A stretch of DNA of 64,000 nt from Leptospira terpstrae serovar Hualin str. LT 11-33 = ATCC 700639 (GCF_000332495.1 NZ_AOGW02000010.1:1-64000), one strand, 5' to 3'. Shown: positions 25,110-34,736, numbered from the stretch's first letter. Numbers and translations are program-made. Notes: generated from the letters alone by a model not told the origin.

Positions 25110-25688
25110 ATGACCCTGCGGGAGAAGGAAAAAATCCTCCTCCAAAAAATCAAAGCAGGGGATCCTACTGCCTACATGACCCTTGTGTCTCCTTTTCGGG
25201 AACGATTGTTCCGTAAGGCCGTTTCCATGGTAAAAGATGGAGACGATGCGGAAGACATTGTCCAAGACGCTCTCATTTCCGGTTATAAATCCATCCAAAA
25301 CTTCCGCGCTGAGGCTGGGGTTTATACCTGGCTCTACCGCATTGTGGTGAATAAGTCCAAGGATTTGCTCGCCAAGAAGAAAAGAGGTAGGGAAAAACCC
25401 ATGGATGACTCAGGAGATAACCAATTTGTGGATTCTCGTGTCGGATATGAAAAAAAATTGGAACTTTCTGAAGAGTCTCGTTATCTAATGGATAAGATCG
25501 CACTCTTAGAAGATTCCTACAAACAGGTTTTGGAACTTCGTTATTTCGAAAATCTTTCGTATAACGAAATTGCCGAGATCATGGAATGTAATGTAGGTAC
25601 GGTTAAGAGTCGCCTCTTCAAGGCCAAGGAGTTTTTGAAGCACCTCATCCAGAAAGACGAAAAGGGAGAAGGGTTCTTTGAAAAATAA
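25110..25688 (+). CDS. ECF-type RNA polymerase sigma factor
   Basis: 192 residues from the ATG at 25110, chosen for AGAAGG upstream; an ATG at 25083 is an alternative. Region 2 holds FRERLFRKAVSMVKDGDDAEDIVQDAL and TWLYRIVVNKSKD. Region 4 holds VLELRYFENLSYNEIAEIMECNVGTVKSRLFKAKEFL, typical of RpoE-like group 4 sigma factors. The next gene overlaps by about 10 bp and encodes a one-TM protein, the usual place for an anti-sigma factor. Confidence 0.9.
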   Translation: MTLREKEKILLQKIKAGDPTAYMTLVSPFRERLFRKAVSMVKDGDDAEDIVQDALISGYKSIQNFRAEAGVYTWLYRIVVNKSKDLLAKKKRGREKPMDDSGDNQFVDSRVGYEKKLELSEESRYLMDKIALLEDSYKQVLELRYFENLSYNEIAEIMECNVGTVKSRLFKAKEFLKHLIQKDEKGEGFFEK

Positions 25689-26247
25689 GTTTATGAATTT
25701 AAAAGATTGGTTTCGTTCACAATATCCAGGTCTCTTATCCGAAGAGACAGACAACGTGGTTCTGGAAAATAAGATTTGTTCTCTTTTCCAAAGGGTGAAG
25801 GAAAAGGAAGACACCATCCTTCCTCGAATGTCTAAGGACTTCGACACCCGCTTACTTAACCTCCTCGAATCAGTCAGTTTTGACAAACCCAACCAAAAGA
25901 TCTCCTTCACTTTCAGAGACCTAATCGAAAACCGAACGGTGCAATATTCCTTTTCTGCTGTGATGGCATTAAGCCTTGTATTTGTTCTTGTGAGTCGCAC
26001 TTCCCAAGAGCCTACACTCGCAGGTAATGATTCTGCGGGAGTTGTCATCGAACAAAACAACTACCAAAACGAACCAGCAAGCATTGACCTAAGTGAATCC
26101 TACCAAAAACGGGAGTTACTCGATCATTTACGATCCGCCCCGGGTGCTGTGTATGGACTTCGCGAATTAGAATTGTATTATGAAAAAACAGGAAGGGAGT
26201 CTGCGGCAGACGAACTTCGTCTCCTCATTGAATCTGTCGAAAGATAG
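25678..26247 (+). CDS. Probable anti-sigma factor, single TM
   Basis: 189 residues if the TTG at 25678 is used (GGAGAAGGG just upstream); an ATG at 25693 lacks a good site. A cytoplasmic N-terminal part of about 90 residues is followed by one TM helix (VQYSFSAVMALSLVFVLVS) and an outer C-terminal part. The layout and overlap with the ECF sigma gene support an anti-sigma role. No zinc-binding HxxxCxxC motif is seen, so it is not a ZAS-type anti-sigma. Confidence 0.65.
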   Translation: MKNKFMNLKDWFRSQYPGLLSEETDNVVLENKICSLFQRVKEKEDTILPRMSKDFDTRLLNLLESVSFDKPNQKISFTFRDLIENRTVQYSFSAVMALSLVFVLVSRTSQEPTLAGNDSAGVVIEQNNYQNEPASIDLSESYQKRELLDHLRSAPGAVYGLRELELYYEKTGRESAADELRLLIESVER

Positions 26248-26250
26248 ATC

Positions 26251-27123
26251 CTAAACAAAACCTTTTGCAAATAAAACGGCATCCCGAGAACGGATGTCGT
26301 CAGCAGAATGAATGATGGCTAGGGCAAACTGTTCTATCCTTGCTTCTAATCGAAACGACCCACCACTTCTTTCCTTACTATCTGTTAGGCGCTTCAGTTC
26401 CGAAAACCAAATTTGAATGGTGGCTTCGTCTTTTTTGACTGGAGGCCGAAACACTCCCTCACGCCAAGCAAGAACCGGAACTAGTTCCTTCATCTCTTCT
26501 TCTTTTTCGGTGATCTCACCTGCTTTTTGGATGAGAGTGAGAAGCGGTGGCCAACGAACCATGGTATGAGGAAAGAGTTGGGGGTCATTTAAAAAGGCAG
26601 TACGATACGTATCGATTCCTTCTCTTTCATTTCCTGTCATCACTTGGGTTTCTGCTAAAAAATAAAGTAGAACTGGGGACTGTTTGTTTCCCCCGTAGAG
26701 TAATACTTCCAAAGCCATTGTGTAGTCTTTGATTTTGATGAGGCAGGCTGCCAGGTCGCGTAACAGATCTTTGTCGAGAGCGTTTGCTCCTTCCCATTGG
26801 TAAGCGAGTTTTAAGTGGTCTCTGGCTTCTTTTAAGATACAGTCTTGGGTCACATAAAAACTATCTGTGGTATGATACCCACGTTTACGGATTTCTGTTT
26901 CAAAATCAGAAAAGAGTCCAAGTAGAAGTTTCCCTCTTTCTTTTCCTTCTCTTGTTTTTAGAATTAGATCAAGTCTATGATCCCAAAAGCTGGAAATATA
27001 ATATCCGCTGATGGTGGCGAGATCCTCAGGATCTCGATCCAGAAGTACGGAGTAAAGTGATTTGGCAGTTTCAAACTCACCATTGGATAGATAGGTGAGG
27101 GCTTCTTCCGACTTCTGAATCAT
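26251..27123 (-). CDS. TPR-like helical protein
   Basis: 290 residues, no signal peptide. TPR-like repeats at the start (EEALTYLSNGEFETAKSLYSVLLDRDPED) and around 125-185 (CLIKIKDYTMALEVLLYGG; ETQVMTGNEREGIDTYRTAFLNDP). Likely a scaffolding protein; partners unknown. It converges on the anti-sigma gene with only 3 bp between them, and lies 8 bp downstream of the hibernation factor gene, so the two may be cotranscribed. Confidence 0.6.
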   Translation of the reverse strand: MIQKSEEALTYLSNGEFETAKSLYSVLLDRDPEDLATISGYYISSFWDHRLDLILKTREGKERGKLLLGLFSDFETEIRKRGYHTTDSFYVTQDCILKEARDHLKLAYQWEGANALDKDLLRDLAACLIKIKDYTMALEVLLYGGNKQSPVLLYFLAETQVMTGNEREGIDTYRTAFLNDPQLFPHTMVRWPPLLTLIQKAGEITEKEEEMKELVPVLAWREGVFRPPVKKDEATIQIWFSELKRLTDSKERSGGSFRLEARIEQFALAIIHSADDIRSRDAVLFAKGFV

Positions 27124-27131
27124 ACTAGAGA

Positions 27132-27419
27132 TTAGTGTTGGCTTTTTTTATCGTGGTGTTTGCTAACTTGGGAAAGGATTTTGTCTTCCAATCCATCAAT
27201 ACAAACATAAACATCTTTGTCTTGGTTGTGTGCGTTGAAACTATTTCCATCAGCATGTAACTTCATGTTAGAGCTAATTTCCCCATGAATGGCTTCAAAT
27301 GATACTTCGCAGGATACGATTTTTTGAACGTATTTTGTAACTCGTTCTAGTTTTTCATCCGCATATTTCTCTGCGGCTTCGGAGCGGTCTAAGTGTTTCC
27401 AGGTATAATTGATTTTCAT
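27132..27419 (-). CDS. hpf: Short ribosome hibernation promoting factor (HPF/RaiA family)
   Basis: 95 residues from the ATG at 27419. It begins MKINYTWKHLDRSEAAEKYADEKL, and a beta-strand rich centre (CEVSFEAIHGEISSNMKLHADG) is followed by DVYVCIDGLEDKILSQVSKHHDKK. That is the fold and length of short HPF/RaiA proteins, which bind the 30S subunit in stationary phase and stop translation. No long-HPF C-terminal domain is present. Confidence 0.85.
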   Translation of the reverse strand: MKINYTWKHLDRSEAAEKYADEKLERVTKYVQKIVSCEVSFEAIHGEISSNMKLHADGNSFNAHNQDKDVYVCIDGLEDKILSQVSKHHDKKSQH

Positions 27420-27522
27420 AGTTTGTCCCAATTTGGTATGGAATGATTGTATTTTGGAAAAAAAGCAAACGTCAAATAAAAAAGAATTGAAGGTGGGTGT
27501 TTCTCGTCTTTAAGCTTGGTGC

Positions 27523-28290
27523 ATGGCAAATGAAGAAAAGAAAGTGGGACAGGAAAAAAAGTCAGCCCCAAAAAAGAAAGTCTCTGTTGTCAGTGCCACT
27601 GAGAAGTCGGTAAAGACAACCAAAGAGAAAGTTGTCAAAAAAAAACTTCCTTCGTCTGTTAAAAAAGCGGATACAATCTCTCACTCCACTTCGCCAAAAT
27701 CTATTTACAACGATTCCAAATTCACCAAACACCCAGAATTTCCAAGGGAAGACCTGATGCGCGTTCTCGTTCGGACACCTCGGGAAGCATTTGTCTTTTG
27801 GAAATTTTCTCCGAAAACTTTTCAGAACCTTTTGAACGAATTAGAATCTCCATCGACAGAGGGTCTCCACTTTCGATTGAAAGTGGAATATAAAAATATT
27901 TTTGGAAGCGAACGTACTGACTTTTACGATTTAGCTCCCTTTACTGAATCTTATTATTTAAAATTTATGTTTCCTGTGAAAGACATTCAAACTTCCATCT
28001 TTGTTTCTTACCAAAAAAAAGAAATTTCCACTCTCCATTCCAGAGGGAAAGATCTACCGGGTGGAACGGAATCCTTTCGTTTGGATAAAGAATGGATCCA
28101 TCCTGAGTGGATTGAGATGGGACTTGTGGCAAAGTCCGCTGGGAGTGATGAGTATTATTTCAAAGATGGAGATCCATCTGAGTTCTACGTGAACCCACGA
28201 AAAAAAGAGGATAAGGATGGAAAATCCGATCCTAATTCTAGGTTATCCAAAATTGGGAATGGTTCGGGATCTGGAAAAGGACTTTTGTAA
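27523..28290 (+). CDS. DUF4912-domain protein beside GH57 enzyme
   Basis: 255 residues. A Lys-rich N-terminal tail (about 1-60) is followed by a globular domain with DLMRVLVRTPREAFVFWKFSP and FYDLAPFTESYYLKFMFP, characteristic of DUF4912. The C-terminus is Gly/Ser/Asp rich. The last base of its TAA stop is the first base of the next ATG, so it is coupled to the GH57 branching enzyme. DUF4912 commonly accompanies GH57 enzymes, suggesting a role in glycogen metabolism. Confidence 0.8.
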   Translation: MANEEKKVGQEKKSAPKKKVSVVSATEKSVKTTKEKVVKKKLPSSVKKADTISHSTSPKSIYNDSKFTKHPEFPREDLMRVLVRTPREAFVFWKFSPKTFQNLLNELESPSTEGLHFRLKVEYKNIFGSERTDFYDLAPFTESYYLKFMFPVKDIQTSIFVSYQKKEISTLHSRGKDLPGGTESFRLDKEWIHPEWIEMGLVAKSAGSDEYYFKDGDPSEFYVNPRKKEDKDGKSDPNSRLSKIGNGSGSGKGLL

Positions 28291-29876
28291 TGAATCATTT
28301 TGTGAAAGGGCATTTGGTTTTTGTTTTGCATGCCCACCTACCATTTGTTAGACACCCTGGTTATACGACACCGTTTATCGAAGAAAATTGGCTAAACGAA
28401 GCCATCCTCGAAACCTACATTCCCCTTTTAAGAGTCTTTCGAAATTTAAAAAAAGAATCGGTACCTTTTCGAATCACCATGTCTTTTACTCCAACACTTT
28501 CGTTGATGTTAACAGATCACTATTTGCAAAACGGATTTCGTAAATATTTAAAAAATCTGATCACACTGGCAAAACACGAAACCAAACGAACCACATACGA
28601 CCCTCACTTAAACTACCTCTCAAAAAGATATTTAGAACATTTTTTAGATACAGAATCCATCTTTGAAGAAGAGGGTGGGGACTTAACTAAACTATTTTTG
28701 CTTTTTGTGGAATCAGGGGAACTTGAGGTGATGACAAGCCCTGCCACTCATGCCTTCCTACCATTTTATGATTCGGAACCCTCCATCTTTCGCTCCCAAC
28801 TAAAAAACGGACGAAGGACCTTTCGCCGGATTTGGGGGCGTGACCCCAAAGGGATTTGGCTTTCGGAATGTGGATACACACAAAAATTAGAAGAGGAACT
28901 CGACCGAGAAGGGTTTCGGTATTTCTTTGTCGACACACATGGAATCACTCATGCAAATCCGAGACCCAAGTTTGGAGTTTATGCTCCCGTAGAAGTAGGT
29001 CATGGAGTGTTTGCTTTTGGACGCGATCCAGAGAGTAGCAAACAAGTTTGGAGTTCCATCGATGGGTATCCAGGTGACTTTCGGTACAGAGAATACTACA
29101 GGGACATCGGTCATGATCTCCCTTGGGAAGAGATTTCCCCTTACTTACATTCCAACGGAGTACGAATCAATACCAGTATCAAATACTTTCGGATCACAGG
29201 AAAAACTTCAGACAAAGGTTATTACCATCCCGACTGGGCGATGGAAGCTGCTGGAAATCATGCAGAAGATTTTTTACGAAACCGTATCTACCAAGCAGAA
29301 AGATTGTATGCTGCGAACAAACAACCGGCGGTGATTGTTTCGCCTTACGATGCCGAGTTGTATGGACACTGGTGGTACGAAGGCCCACAGTTTATCGAAT
29401 TTTTATTCAAAAAAATCCACTTCAACCAAAACACAATCAAACTATCCCATCCTATGGAAGCCGCGCGTTCTCTCCCAAGGATCCAATCGGTAGAAATGAA
29501 GATGAGTAGTTGGGGTGAAAATGGATACGGCGAAGTGTGGCTGAATCCAACAAACGATTGGATCTACCCACTCATCCATTCCTTAAGCATAAGGATGCAC
29601 CAAAGGGCTCATGAATTTGGATCGGGAACGGAATTACAAAAACGGATACTCAAACAAATGGGAAGGGAGTTACTTCTTTTGCAGAGTAGTGACTGGGCCT
29701 TTATTATGAAGACAGGAACTATGGTGGATTATGCGGTTAGGCGGACCAATGTCCATACCAATCTATTTTTGGCTTTGGAGGAGATGCTTACCGGTGCTGT
29801 GGAGGAGGATGTCCTTTTGGCGGCCGAGACCGAAAACAATGCCTTTCCAGACATCCGAATCGAAGATTTCCAATAG
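28290..29876 (+). CDS. GH57 1,4-alpha-glucan branching enzyme
   Basis: 528 residues, typical for the DUF1957 branch of GH57. N-terminal VFVLHAHLPFVRHPG starts the barrel. GIWLSECGYT holds the catalytic Glu, and SPYDAELYGHWWYEGP holds the Asp acid/base. The C-terminal helical domain follows. It makes alpha-1,6 branches in glycogen. Translationally coupled to the upstream DUF4912 gene. Confidence 0.9.
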   Translation: MNHFVKGHLVFVLHAHLPFVRHPGYTTPFIEENWLNEAILETYIPLLRVFRNLKKESVPFRITMSFTPTLSLMLTDHYLQNGFRKYLKNLITLAKHETKRTTYDPHLNYLSKRYLEHFLDTESIFEEEGGDLTKLFLLFVESGELEVMTSPATHAFLPFYDSEPSIFRSQLKNGRRTFRRIWGRDPKGIWLSECGYTQKLEEELDREGFRYFFVDTHGITHANPRPKFGVYAPVEVGHGVFAFGRDPESSKQVWSSIDGYPGDFRYREYYRDIGHDLPWEEISPYLHSNGVRINTSIKYFRITGKTSDKGYYHPDWAMEAAGNHAEDFLRNRIYQAERLYAANKQPAVIVSPYDAELYGHWWYEGPQFIEFLFKKIHFNQNTIKLSHPMEAARSLPRIQSVEMKMSSWGENGYGEVWLNPTNDWIYPLIHSLSIRMHQRAHEFGSGTELQKRILKQMGRELLLLQSSDWAFIMKTGTMVDYAVRRTNVHTNLFLALEEMLTGAVEEDVLLAAETENNAFPDIRIEDFQ

Positions 29877-29942
29877 AATGATTCTAAAAATTTCTTGCCC
29901 GGGGGAACTCCGGTAAGAGGCTTAACCTAATCGGAGGGTTTT

Positions 29943-30149
29943 ATGTCGACTGCGTATCGTTTTCCCTTGGTTCTAGCACTTCTTTTCTTTGCTGCCAACC
30001 TTTTGGTTTGCCGGCTCGTGCATAAGGAAAGCTCAGAAGGAGTCTTTCGTATGGATGATTCTGTAATCCAATATATGGAAGCTCTCGAAGCTGCCGATGC
30101 CAGCAAAACTTCCACCAAACCTTCCTTTGGAAATAACGGTCTCCTCTAA
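29943..30149 (+). CDS. Small membrane or secreted protein
   Basis: 68 residues. A hydrophobic segment at about 7-25 (FPLVLALLFFAANLLVC) serves as signal or anchor, with Cys 23 as a possible lipobox. The rest is acidic and helical (DDSVIQYMEALEAADAS). GGAGGGTTTT gives a strong ribosome binding site. Not recognised. Confidence 0.6.
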   Translation: MSTAYRFPLVLALLFFAANLLVCRLVHKESSEGVFRMDDSVIQYMEALEAADASKTSTKPSFGNNGLL

Positions 30150-30156
30150 GAGACCG
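30137..30156 (+). terminator. Hairpin after small membrane protein gene
   Basis: CGGTCTC/GAGACCG with a six-base loop, overlapping the stop codon. It is followed by only a weak T-rich stretch, so termination is plausible rather than certain. Confidence 0.45.
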
Positions 30157-30182
30157 CTTGTCTATTCTGTCATTTGAATTTT

Positions 30183-30201
30183 AGCCAAAGATGTTTTGGC
30201 T
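30183..30201. terminator. Hairpin between convergent genes
   Basis: AGCCAAA.GATGT.TTTGGCT forms a compact hairpin in the gap between the small membrane protein gene and the convergent SET-domain gene. It could serve as a terminator for either strand. Confidence 0.4.
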
Positions 30202-30210
30202 AAGTTTGGA

Positions 30211-30648
30211 TCATTTCGGTTTGAAGTCGACGTTGTCCCAATAATCCTTTCCATAATCAAAGAAAATTTCTCCGCCTTCTGGAATGGTTTTTAATACTTT
30301 GAATCTTGCTGTTTTCCATCGGACAGAAGTAACAAGTTCTGCATTGGGTTTTGAGGAATGGTTGATATAACGGGTGTAATTGGACTCTCTGCCTTCCCCA
30401 TAAATCCACCAGTCTTTACAAATCCAAAGTAAGTATTTTGAATCTACGTATTTGTTTGATTCCGCTTGTTCATCGGTAATGATTTTACCCATGTAATAAC
30501 CAACGGTATCTCCCTTGTATAATGTTTGTTTGGTGAATAGTCCCATTCCGATATTGGGAACAGAGGAAGGTTTCACAATAAAGTCACTCTCGGTATAAAC
30601 TACCGGTTTTCTTTTTTTGACCTTCTTTACGGATTTCTTTTTCTTCAT
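30211..30648 (-). CDS. SET-domain protein
   Basis: 145 residues from the ATG at 30648, chosen because AGGAAGAAA lies directly before it; the ATG at 30666 has no such site. Basic tail, then the SET core: [34 protein letters not shown] (the NHS pseudoknot motif) and [12 protein letters not shown] domains are protein-lysine methyltransferases using SAM, common in eukaryotes and scattered in bacteria. No Pre-SET or Post-SET cysteines are present. The substrate is unknown; the Lys-rich tail could contact nucleic acid. Confidence 0.85.
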   Translation of the reverse strand: MKKKKSVKKVKKRKPVVYTESDFIVKPSSVPNIGMGLFTKQTLYKGDTVGYYMGKIITDEQAESNKYVDSKYLLWICKDWWIYGEGRESNYTRYINHSSKPNAELVTSVRWKTARFKVLKTIPEGGEIFFDYGKDYWDNVDFKPK

Positions 30649-30754
30649 TTTCTTCCTATATGACATAAGAGGAAAACAATTCTACCTTGTAAAGCCATTG
30701 GCATTTAAGATTGTATAGTCGGTACTCCGAACTTTAAAGGATGAGGGGGTTCCT

Positions 30755-30907
30755 ATGATCCGAGAACCACAAAAACCGGCGTCTGAGAAAACCAATGTTG
30801 TGAATCTGGCCATCTACCGAGCGAAAAAAGCCTTGGAAAGAGACGGATTTGAAGTGGTGGAAAATCCAGACGGAAAGATCACCCTTGTCATTCGTCTTGC
30901 GAAATAA
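30755..30907 (+). CDS. Small 50-residue protein upstream of ribH
   Basis: A 50-codon frame with a strong ribosome binding site (GATGAGGGGGTTCCT before the ATG). The product has NVVNLAIYRAKKALERDGFEV then NPDGKITLVIRL, a helix-strand pattern that looks like real protein. The stop is 23 bp before ribH, so it may be the first gene of that operon. No family recognised. Confidence 0.55.
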   Translation: MIREPQKPASEKTNVVNLAIYRAKKALERDGFEVVENPDGKITLVIRLAK

Positions 30908-30930
30908 CAACCTCCTAGGATTTTGGATAC

Positions 30931-31398
30931 ATGACAGCTACATTAGAAGGCTCAAGAATTGGAAACGGACAAAAACATTGTGTCATCGTTTCTAAGTTCA
31001 ATGAATTTATCACCGAGTCCCTACTGAAAGGGGCAAAAGATGCATATCGGCAACATGGAATCGCGGAAAGCGATGTCACCGTAATCTATGTTCCCGGTGC
31101 TTTTGAACTTCCTCAAACCGTAAAACGTGTTCTGCAATCTAAAAAATACCAATTTTCTGCGATCGTTTGCCTCGGGGCAGTGATTCGCGGTGCCACTTCT
31201 CATTATGACTTAGTTTCTGGTGAGGCAGCAAAAGTAGGATCTGTGGCTGATGGAACCGTGCCTGTGATTTTTGGTGTCATTACCACTGAATCCATCGAAC
31301 AAGCCATCGAAAGAGCCGGTACGAAAGCGGGTAACAAAGGATATGAGGCGGCCACAACAGCCATTGAAATGGCTAATCTTTTCAAAGAGATCGGATGA
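30931..31398 (+). CDS. ribH: 6,7-dimethyl-8-ribityllumazine synthase
   Basis: 155 residues. [29 protein letters not shown] and [14 protein letters not shown] are the substrate-binding loops of lumazine synthase, with the usual catalytic His in SHYD. It makes the riboflavin precursor from the pyrimidinedione and dihydroxybutanone phosphate. The stop overlaps the nusB start by 4 bp (ATGA). Confidence 0.95.
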   Translation: MTATLEGSRIGNGQKHCVIVSKFNEFITESLLKGAKDAYRQHGIAESDVTVIYVPGAFELPQTVKRVLQSKKYQFSAIVCLGAVIRGATSHYDLVSGEAAKVGSVADGTVPVIFGVITTESIEQAIERAGTKAGNKGYEAATTAIEMANLFKEIG

Positions 31399-31817
31399 GT
31401 TCTAGACACCGCGGGCGAAGTCTTGCCCTGATGTGCCTCTACCAAATTGACCTGGTCGGAACCGATCCGGACCGGGCGATGAAATTCGATTGGTATGACA
31501 AAAAAATCACTAGAGAAGAAAAGGATTATGCTGTCTTTCTTGTGAAAGGAGTGGTCGAAAATCGAAAAAACATCGATACTCTAATCAAGAAGTATTCGGA
31601 GAATTGGGAACTTTCGCGTATTTCCGTTGTCAACCGCTGTATTTTGCGTTTATCAATTTTAAGTTTGCAGAAGGAACCTTTCCTTGCTGCCCCCGTTGTC
31701 ATCAATGAGGCGGTGGAACTTACCAAAGAATTTGAAACGGAAGAATCAGCACAGTTTATCAACGGATTACTTGATGCCTTCTATAAGAAGGAGATCGTAG
31801 CGAACAAACCCCAGTAA
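31395..31817 (+). CDS. nusB: Transcription antitermination factor NusB
   Basis: 140 residues. [18 protein letters not shown] at the start and [14 protein letters not shown], [32 protein letters not shown] at the end are the NusB fold signatures. NusB binds boxA RNA with NusE for rRNA antitermination. The ribH-nusB order is widespread in bacteria. The TPR gene follows after 8 bp. Confidence 0.95.
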   Translation: MSSRHRGRSLALMCLYQIDLVGTDPDRAMKFDWYDKKITREEKDYAVFLVKGVVENRKNIDTLIKKYSENWELSRISVVNRCILRLSILSLQKEPFLAAPVVINEAVELTKEFETEESAQFINGLLDAFYKKEIVANKPQ

Positions 31818-31825
31818 GAGATAGA

Positions 31826-33928
31826 ATGGATCCCATCCAAAAAAACCGGTTTCGCATTGAGGAACAATCCTCACAGCCAAGTTATTACCAGGAAGATCCA
31901 TACTTACGGAACCTGGGGAAAGAAAAAGAAACTACGTATGAATCAGAGACTACGGCACGCCGTCCCGTCCTATCTTTTCTTTTTTGGAGCCTACTCGTAT
32001 TCCTTGTCCTTGGATTTTTAACTGCCGCCTACTGGTGGTATTTAGAGAAAAAAAAGAATCCAGAAGAAATCGCTAAAGCATTAAACAACCTTCCGCGAGA
32101 TAAAAAGGCCCTTGACCTTCTTGTAGATAAACCTTATCTTCCTGATGATTCTGTTAATCCTAAGCTTGCTGCTTGCCTCAATGCTTACCACAACCGGTAC
32201 GTGAACCGAGTGGGAACTGTTTGTGAAGAATTCCTCAATTCACCTGGCAGTGACGAGGATAAATCCATCGCACTGACTGTGCTTGGTGTGATGTATGATG
32301 AAGCTGGTCGTTATATCAATTCCATTGAACGATTGGAAAAAGCCATCCAATACGATTCCAAAAACTATTTTGCCTATTATAATCTATCACTTGCTTTTAA
32401 ACATGCCGGTAAGTTTGACGAAGCAAGGCGTGCTGCCCAGAGAGCCAAAGAGATTGCACCCAATGACTACCGAGTTTCATTGTTACAAGGGAATTTATTC
32501 CAAGAGATTGGAGATCCTGCCAGTGCCATTGAAGCATACAAAGAAGGGCAATCCCTTGCGCCAACAGATGTCACTCTCACTTACAACCTAGCGATTAGTT
32601 ACCTAAAACAAGGAAATATCGCAGAAGCCATTTCCGAGTTCCAAAAGGTAGTGCAAACAGCTCCGAATTCTCAAACGGCCGTTTTGTCCTATGGCCACCT
32701 CGGAACTATCTTTTACCAAAGAGAAGACTACGACCGGGCCGAGTATTATTTTCGAGAAGTGATTCGTTTGAAAACAAACGACGCTAAATCTTACTATAAC
32801 TTAGGTTTGGTGTATTTAAAGAAAAAAGTACCGGAAGAAGCTGCCAAATACTTCCAAAAAGCTTTAGATTCCAATGCCAATGAACCAGAGGTTTACCGTT
32901 ACATTGCCGATGCCTTTCTTTCTATGGGCCAAACCAATATGGCCATCACTGCCTTAAAAAAAGCATTGTTACTAAAACCTTCGGATGTAGATTCCCTATT
33001 TGCATTAGCAGAACTGTATTATAAAAAAGGGGAACTTGTAGAGGCAGAAGGTTTATTTCGTCGGATCATCCACCTAACGCCTGGAGATACCTATTCGGAA
33101 ACTGCTTATGTAAATCTCGGAATCATTTTGGATGAGATGGAAAGGTATTCTGAAAGTATTACTGCCTTTGAAGGGGCACTTGCTTTGAATCCCAAAAACC
33201 AATCGGCGTATTACAATTTAGGTCTTTCCTATTTGCATGCGGGAAAACCTACGATGGCGATTGAGTCTCTACGTAAATCCCAAGCTCTAGATCCGAACCA
33301 TGTAGCGTCCAGGCTTGCCATAGCAGACTACTATTTGGAAAATCGATTTTATTCAGAAGCCATCGCAGAATACGAAGAAGCCATTGCTTGGAAACCAGAA
33401 CTTTATGAAGCCAGATTAAAACTTGCTGATGTGTACATCCAAACCAAAAACTATCCTGCCGCAGAAAAGGTGTTAGTTTATGTTTTGGAAAACTCGAAAG
33501 ATCCCAAAGAAATCAAACTGGCACATAGAAAACTCGCTTTAAGTTATGCGAGTAGTGGTAACTCTGGGCTTTCGAAACGTGCCAAAGAAGAAGCCTTTCG
33601 TGCCACCCATATCGATCCAGAAGATATGGAATCAAAACTTGTACTTTCTAAAATTCTCATTGATTCAGGTTCTCTTGTGGACAGAGAAAAAGCAATAGAA
33701 GAACTAACGGTCATCACTCGTTCTGATGTAACACCCACCATTTCTTCCAAAGCACATAACTATTTGGGAGTTTGTTTTTTCAAAAATGGAGAATTTAAAC
33801 GGGCACTTTCCAGTTTCCAAACAGCCATTGACCTAAATCCAAGTCTCACGGAAGCCTATGAAAACAAAAGGGCAGCGCGTGCCCAATATGAGAAGTCCCT
33901 CGAATCCAGAAAGAGAACGTATTTTTGA
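31826..33928 (+). CDS. Large membrane-anchored TPR protein
   Basis: 700 residues. An acidic N-terminal tail, one TM helix at about 50-70 (FLFWSLLVFLVLGFLTAAYWWY), then roughly 12 TPR units to the C-terminus (for example YFAYYNLSLAFKHAGKFDEARRAAQRA; SAYYNLGLSYLHAGKPTMAIESLRKS). It probably scaffolds a periplasmic complex. Coupled to nusB upstream; the methyltransferase start overlaps its stop by 4 bp. Confidence 0.75.
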   Translation: MDPIQKNRFRIEEQSSQPSYYQEDPYLRNLGKEKETTYESETTARRPVLSFLFWSLLVFLVLGFLTAAYWWYLEKKKNPEEIAKALNNLPRDKKALDLLVDKPYLPDDSVNPKLAACLNAYHNRYVNRVGTVCEEFLNSPGSDEDKSIALTVLGVMYDEAGRYINSIERLEKAIQYDSKNYFAYYNLSLAFKHAGKFDEARRAAQRAKEIAPNDYRVSLLQGNLFQEIGDPASAIEAYKEGQSLAPTDVTLTYNLAISYLKQGNIAEAISEFQKVVQTAPNSQTAVLSYGHLGTIFYQREDYDRAEYYFREVIRLKTNDAKSYYNLGLVYLKKKVPEEAAKYFQKALDSNANEPEVYRYIADAFLSMGQTNMAITALKKALLLKPSDVDSLFALAELYYKKGELVEAEGLFRRIIHLTPGDTYSETAYVNLGIILDEMERYSESITAFEGALALNPKNQSAYYNLGLSYLHAGKPTMAIESLRKSQALDPNHVASRLAIADYYLENRFYSEAIAEYEEAIAWKPELYEARLKLADVYIQTKNYPAAEKVLVYVLENSKDPKEIKLAHRKLALSYASSGNSGLSKRAKEEAFRATHIDPEDMESKLVLSKILIDSGSLVDREKAIEELTVITRSDVTPTISSKAHNYLGVCFFKNGEFKRALSSFQTAIDLNPSLTEAYENKRAARAQYEKSLESRKRTYF

Positions 33929-34728
33929 GTTTATTTCATTTTTCCCCTCATAAACAATTCCCTGAATTTTATGAAGAGTGTCGTCATACTGGTGTTTTGC
34001 GCTACCTTCCGGCCAAAACACGGGAGTATGGGGATAGTTACTTTATGGAAGAATACAGTAACCAATACAAAAAATCCTATTACGAGGATGAACCTAACCT
34101 TCGCTTGATGGCAAAACGTAGGTTATCTGTTTTGGAAAAAGTAGGGGCTTTGGCACCAATTTCTTCCTTATTAGAGATTGGTTCTGCGGCTGGTTTTTTT
34201 TTGGATGAAGCCAAACTTGCCGGTTACCAGACCCGGGGGCTCGAACTCTCTCCCAAAGAAGTAGAATATGCAAGGTCTGTTCTTTCCCTCGATGTAGAAA
34301 AGAAGTCAGTTCTCTCTTTTACTGTGAATGAGTGGAAAGAGAGGTATAACGTGGTCGCAGCATTTTTTGTCGTCGAACATATCGAAGACATTGATGGGAT
34401 TTGGGAAAGGCTTACTTCTTGGCTAAAGCCCGGAGGGTTCCTCTATTTGGCTCTTCCTTCCAGTTTTGGGCCTAGTTTCCAAACGAATCCAAAGAACTGG
34501 TTTGCGACCCATCCTTCTGACCACTTTTTTGACTACTCTGTCCACTCTTTGAAAAAACTCTTGTCAATCCTCGGCTTCGAGGTGAACTATGTTAGACCAA
34601 TGTCGTATCACTCCTACCGGGACTTAAGTCCTCGTGGCAAACTCCCCGAATGGCTGTATCGACTGTATGCAAACTCATTTGCTTATGGTGATACCATCGA
34701 ACTAACCGCCAGAAAATTAAAACACTGA
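33925..34728 (+). CDS. Class I SAM-dependent methyltransferase
   Basis: 267 residues from TTG at 33925, which overlaps the upstream TGA stop. Motif I is LLEIGSAAGFFLDEA and the motif IV region is AAFFVVEHIEDIDGIWERL, followed by LKPGGFLYLALPS. The N-terminal 70 residues are Tyr-rich, as in some sugar or lipid methyltransferases. The substrate is unknown. Confidence 0.85.
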   Translation: MSLFHFSPHKQFPEFYEECRHTGVLRYLPAKTREYGDSYFMEEYSNQYKKSYYEDEPNLRLMAKRRLSVLEKVGALAPISSLLEIGSAAGFFLDEAKLAGYQTRGLELSPKEVEYARSVLSLDVEKKSVLSFTVNEWKERYNVVAAFFVVEHIEDIDGIWERLTSWLKPGGFLYLALPSSFGPSFQTNPKNWFATHPSDHFFDYSVHSLKKLLSILGFEVNYVRPMSYHSYRDLSPRGKLPEWLYRLYANSFAYGDTIELTARKLKH

Positions 34729-34736
34729 AATCCATT

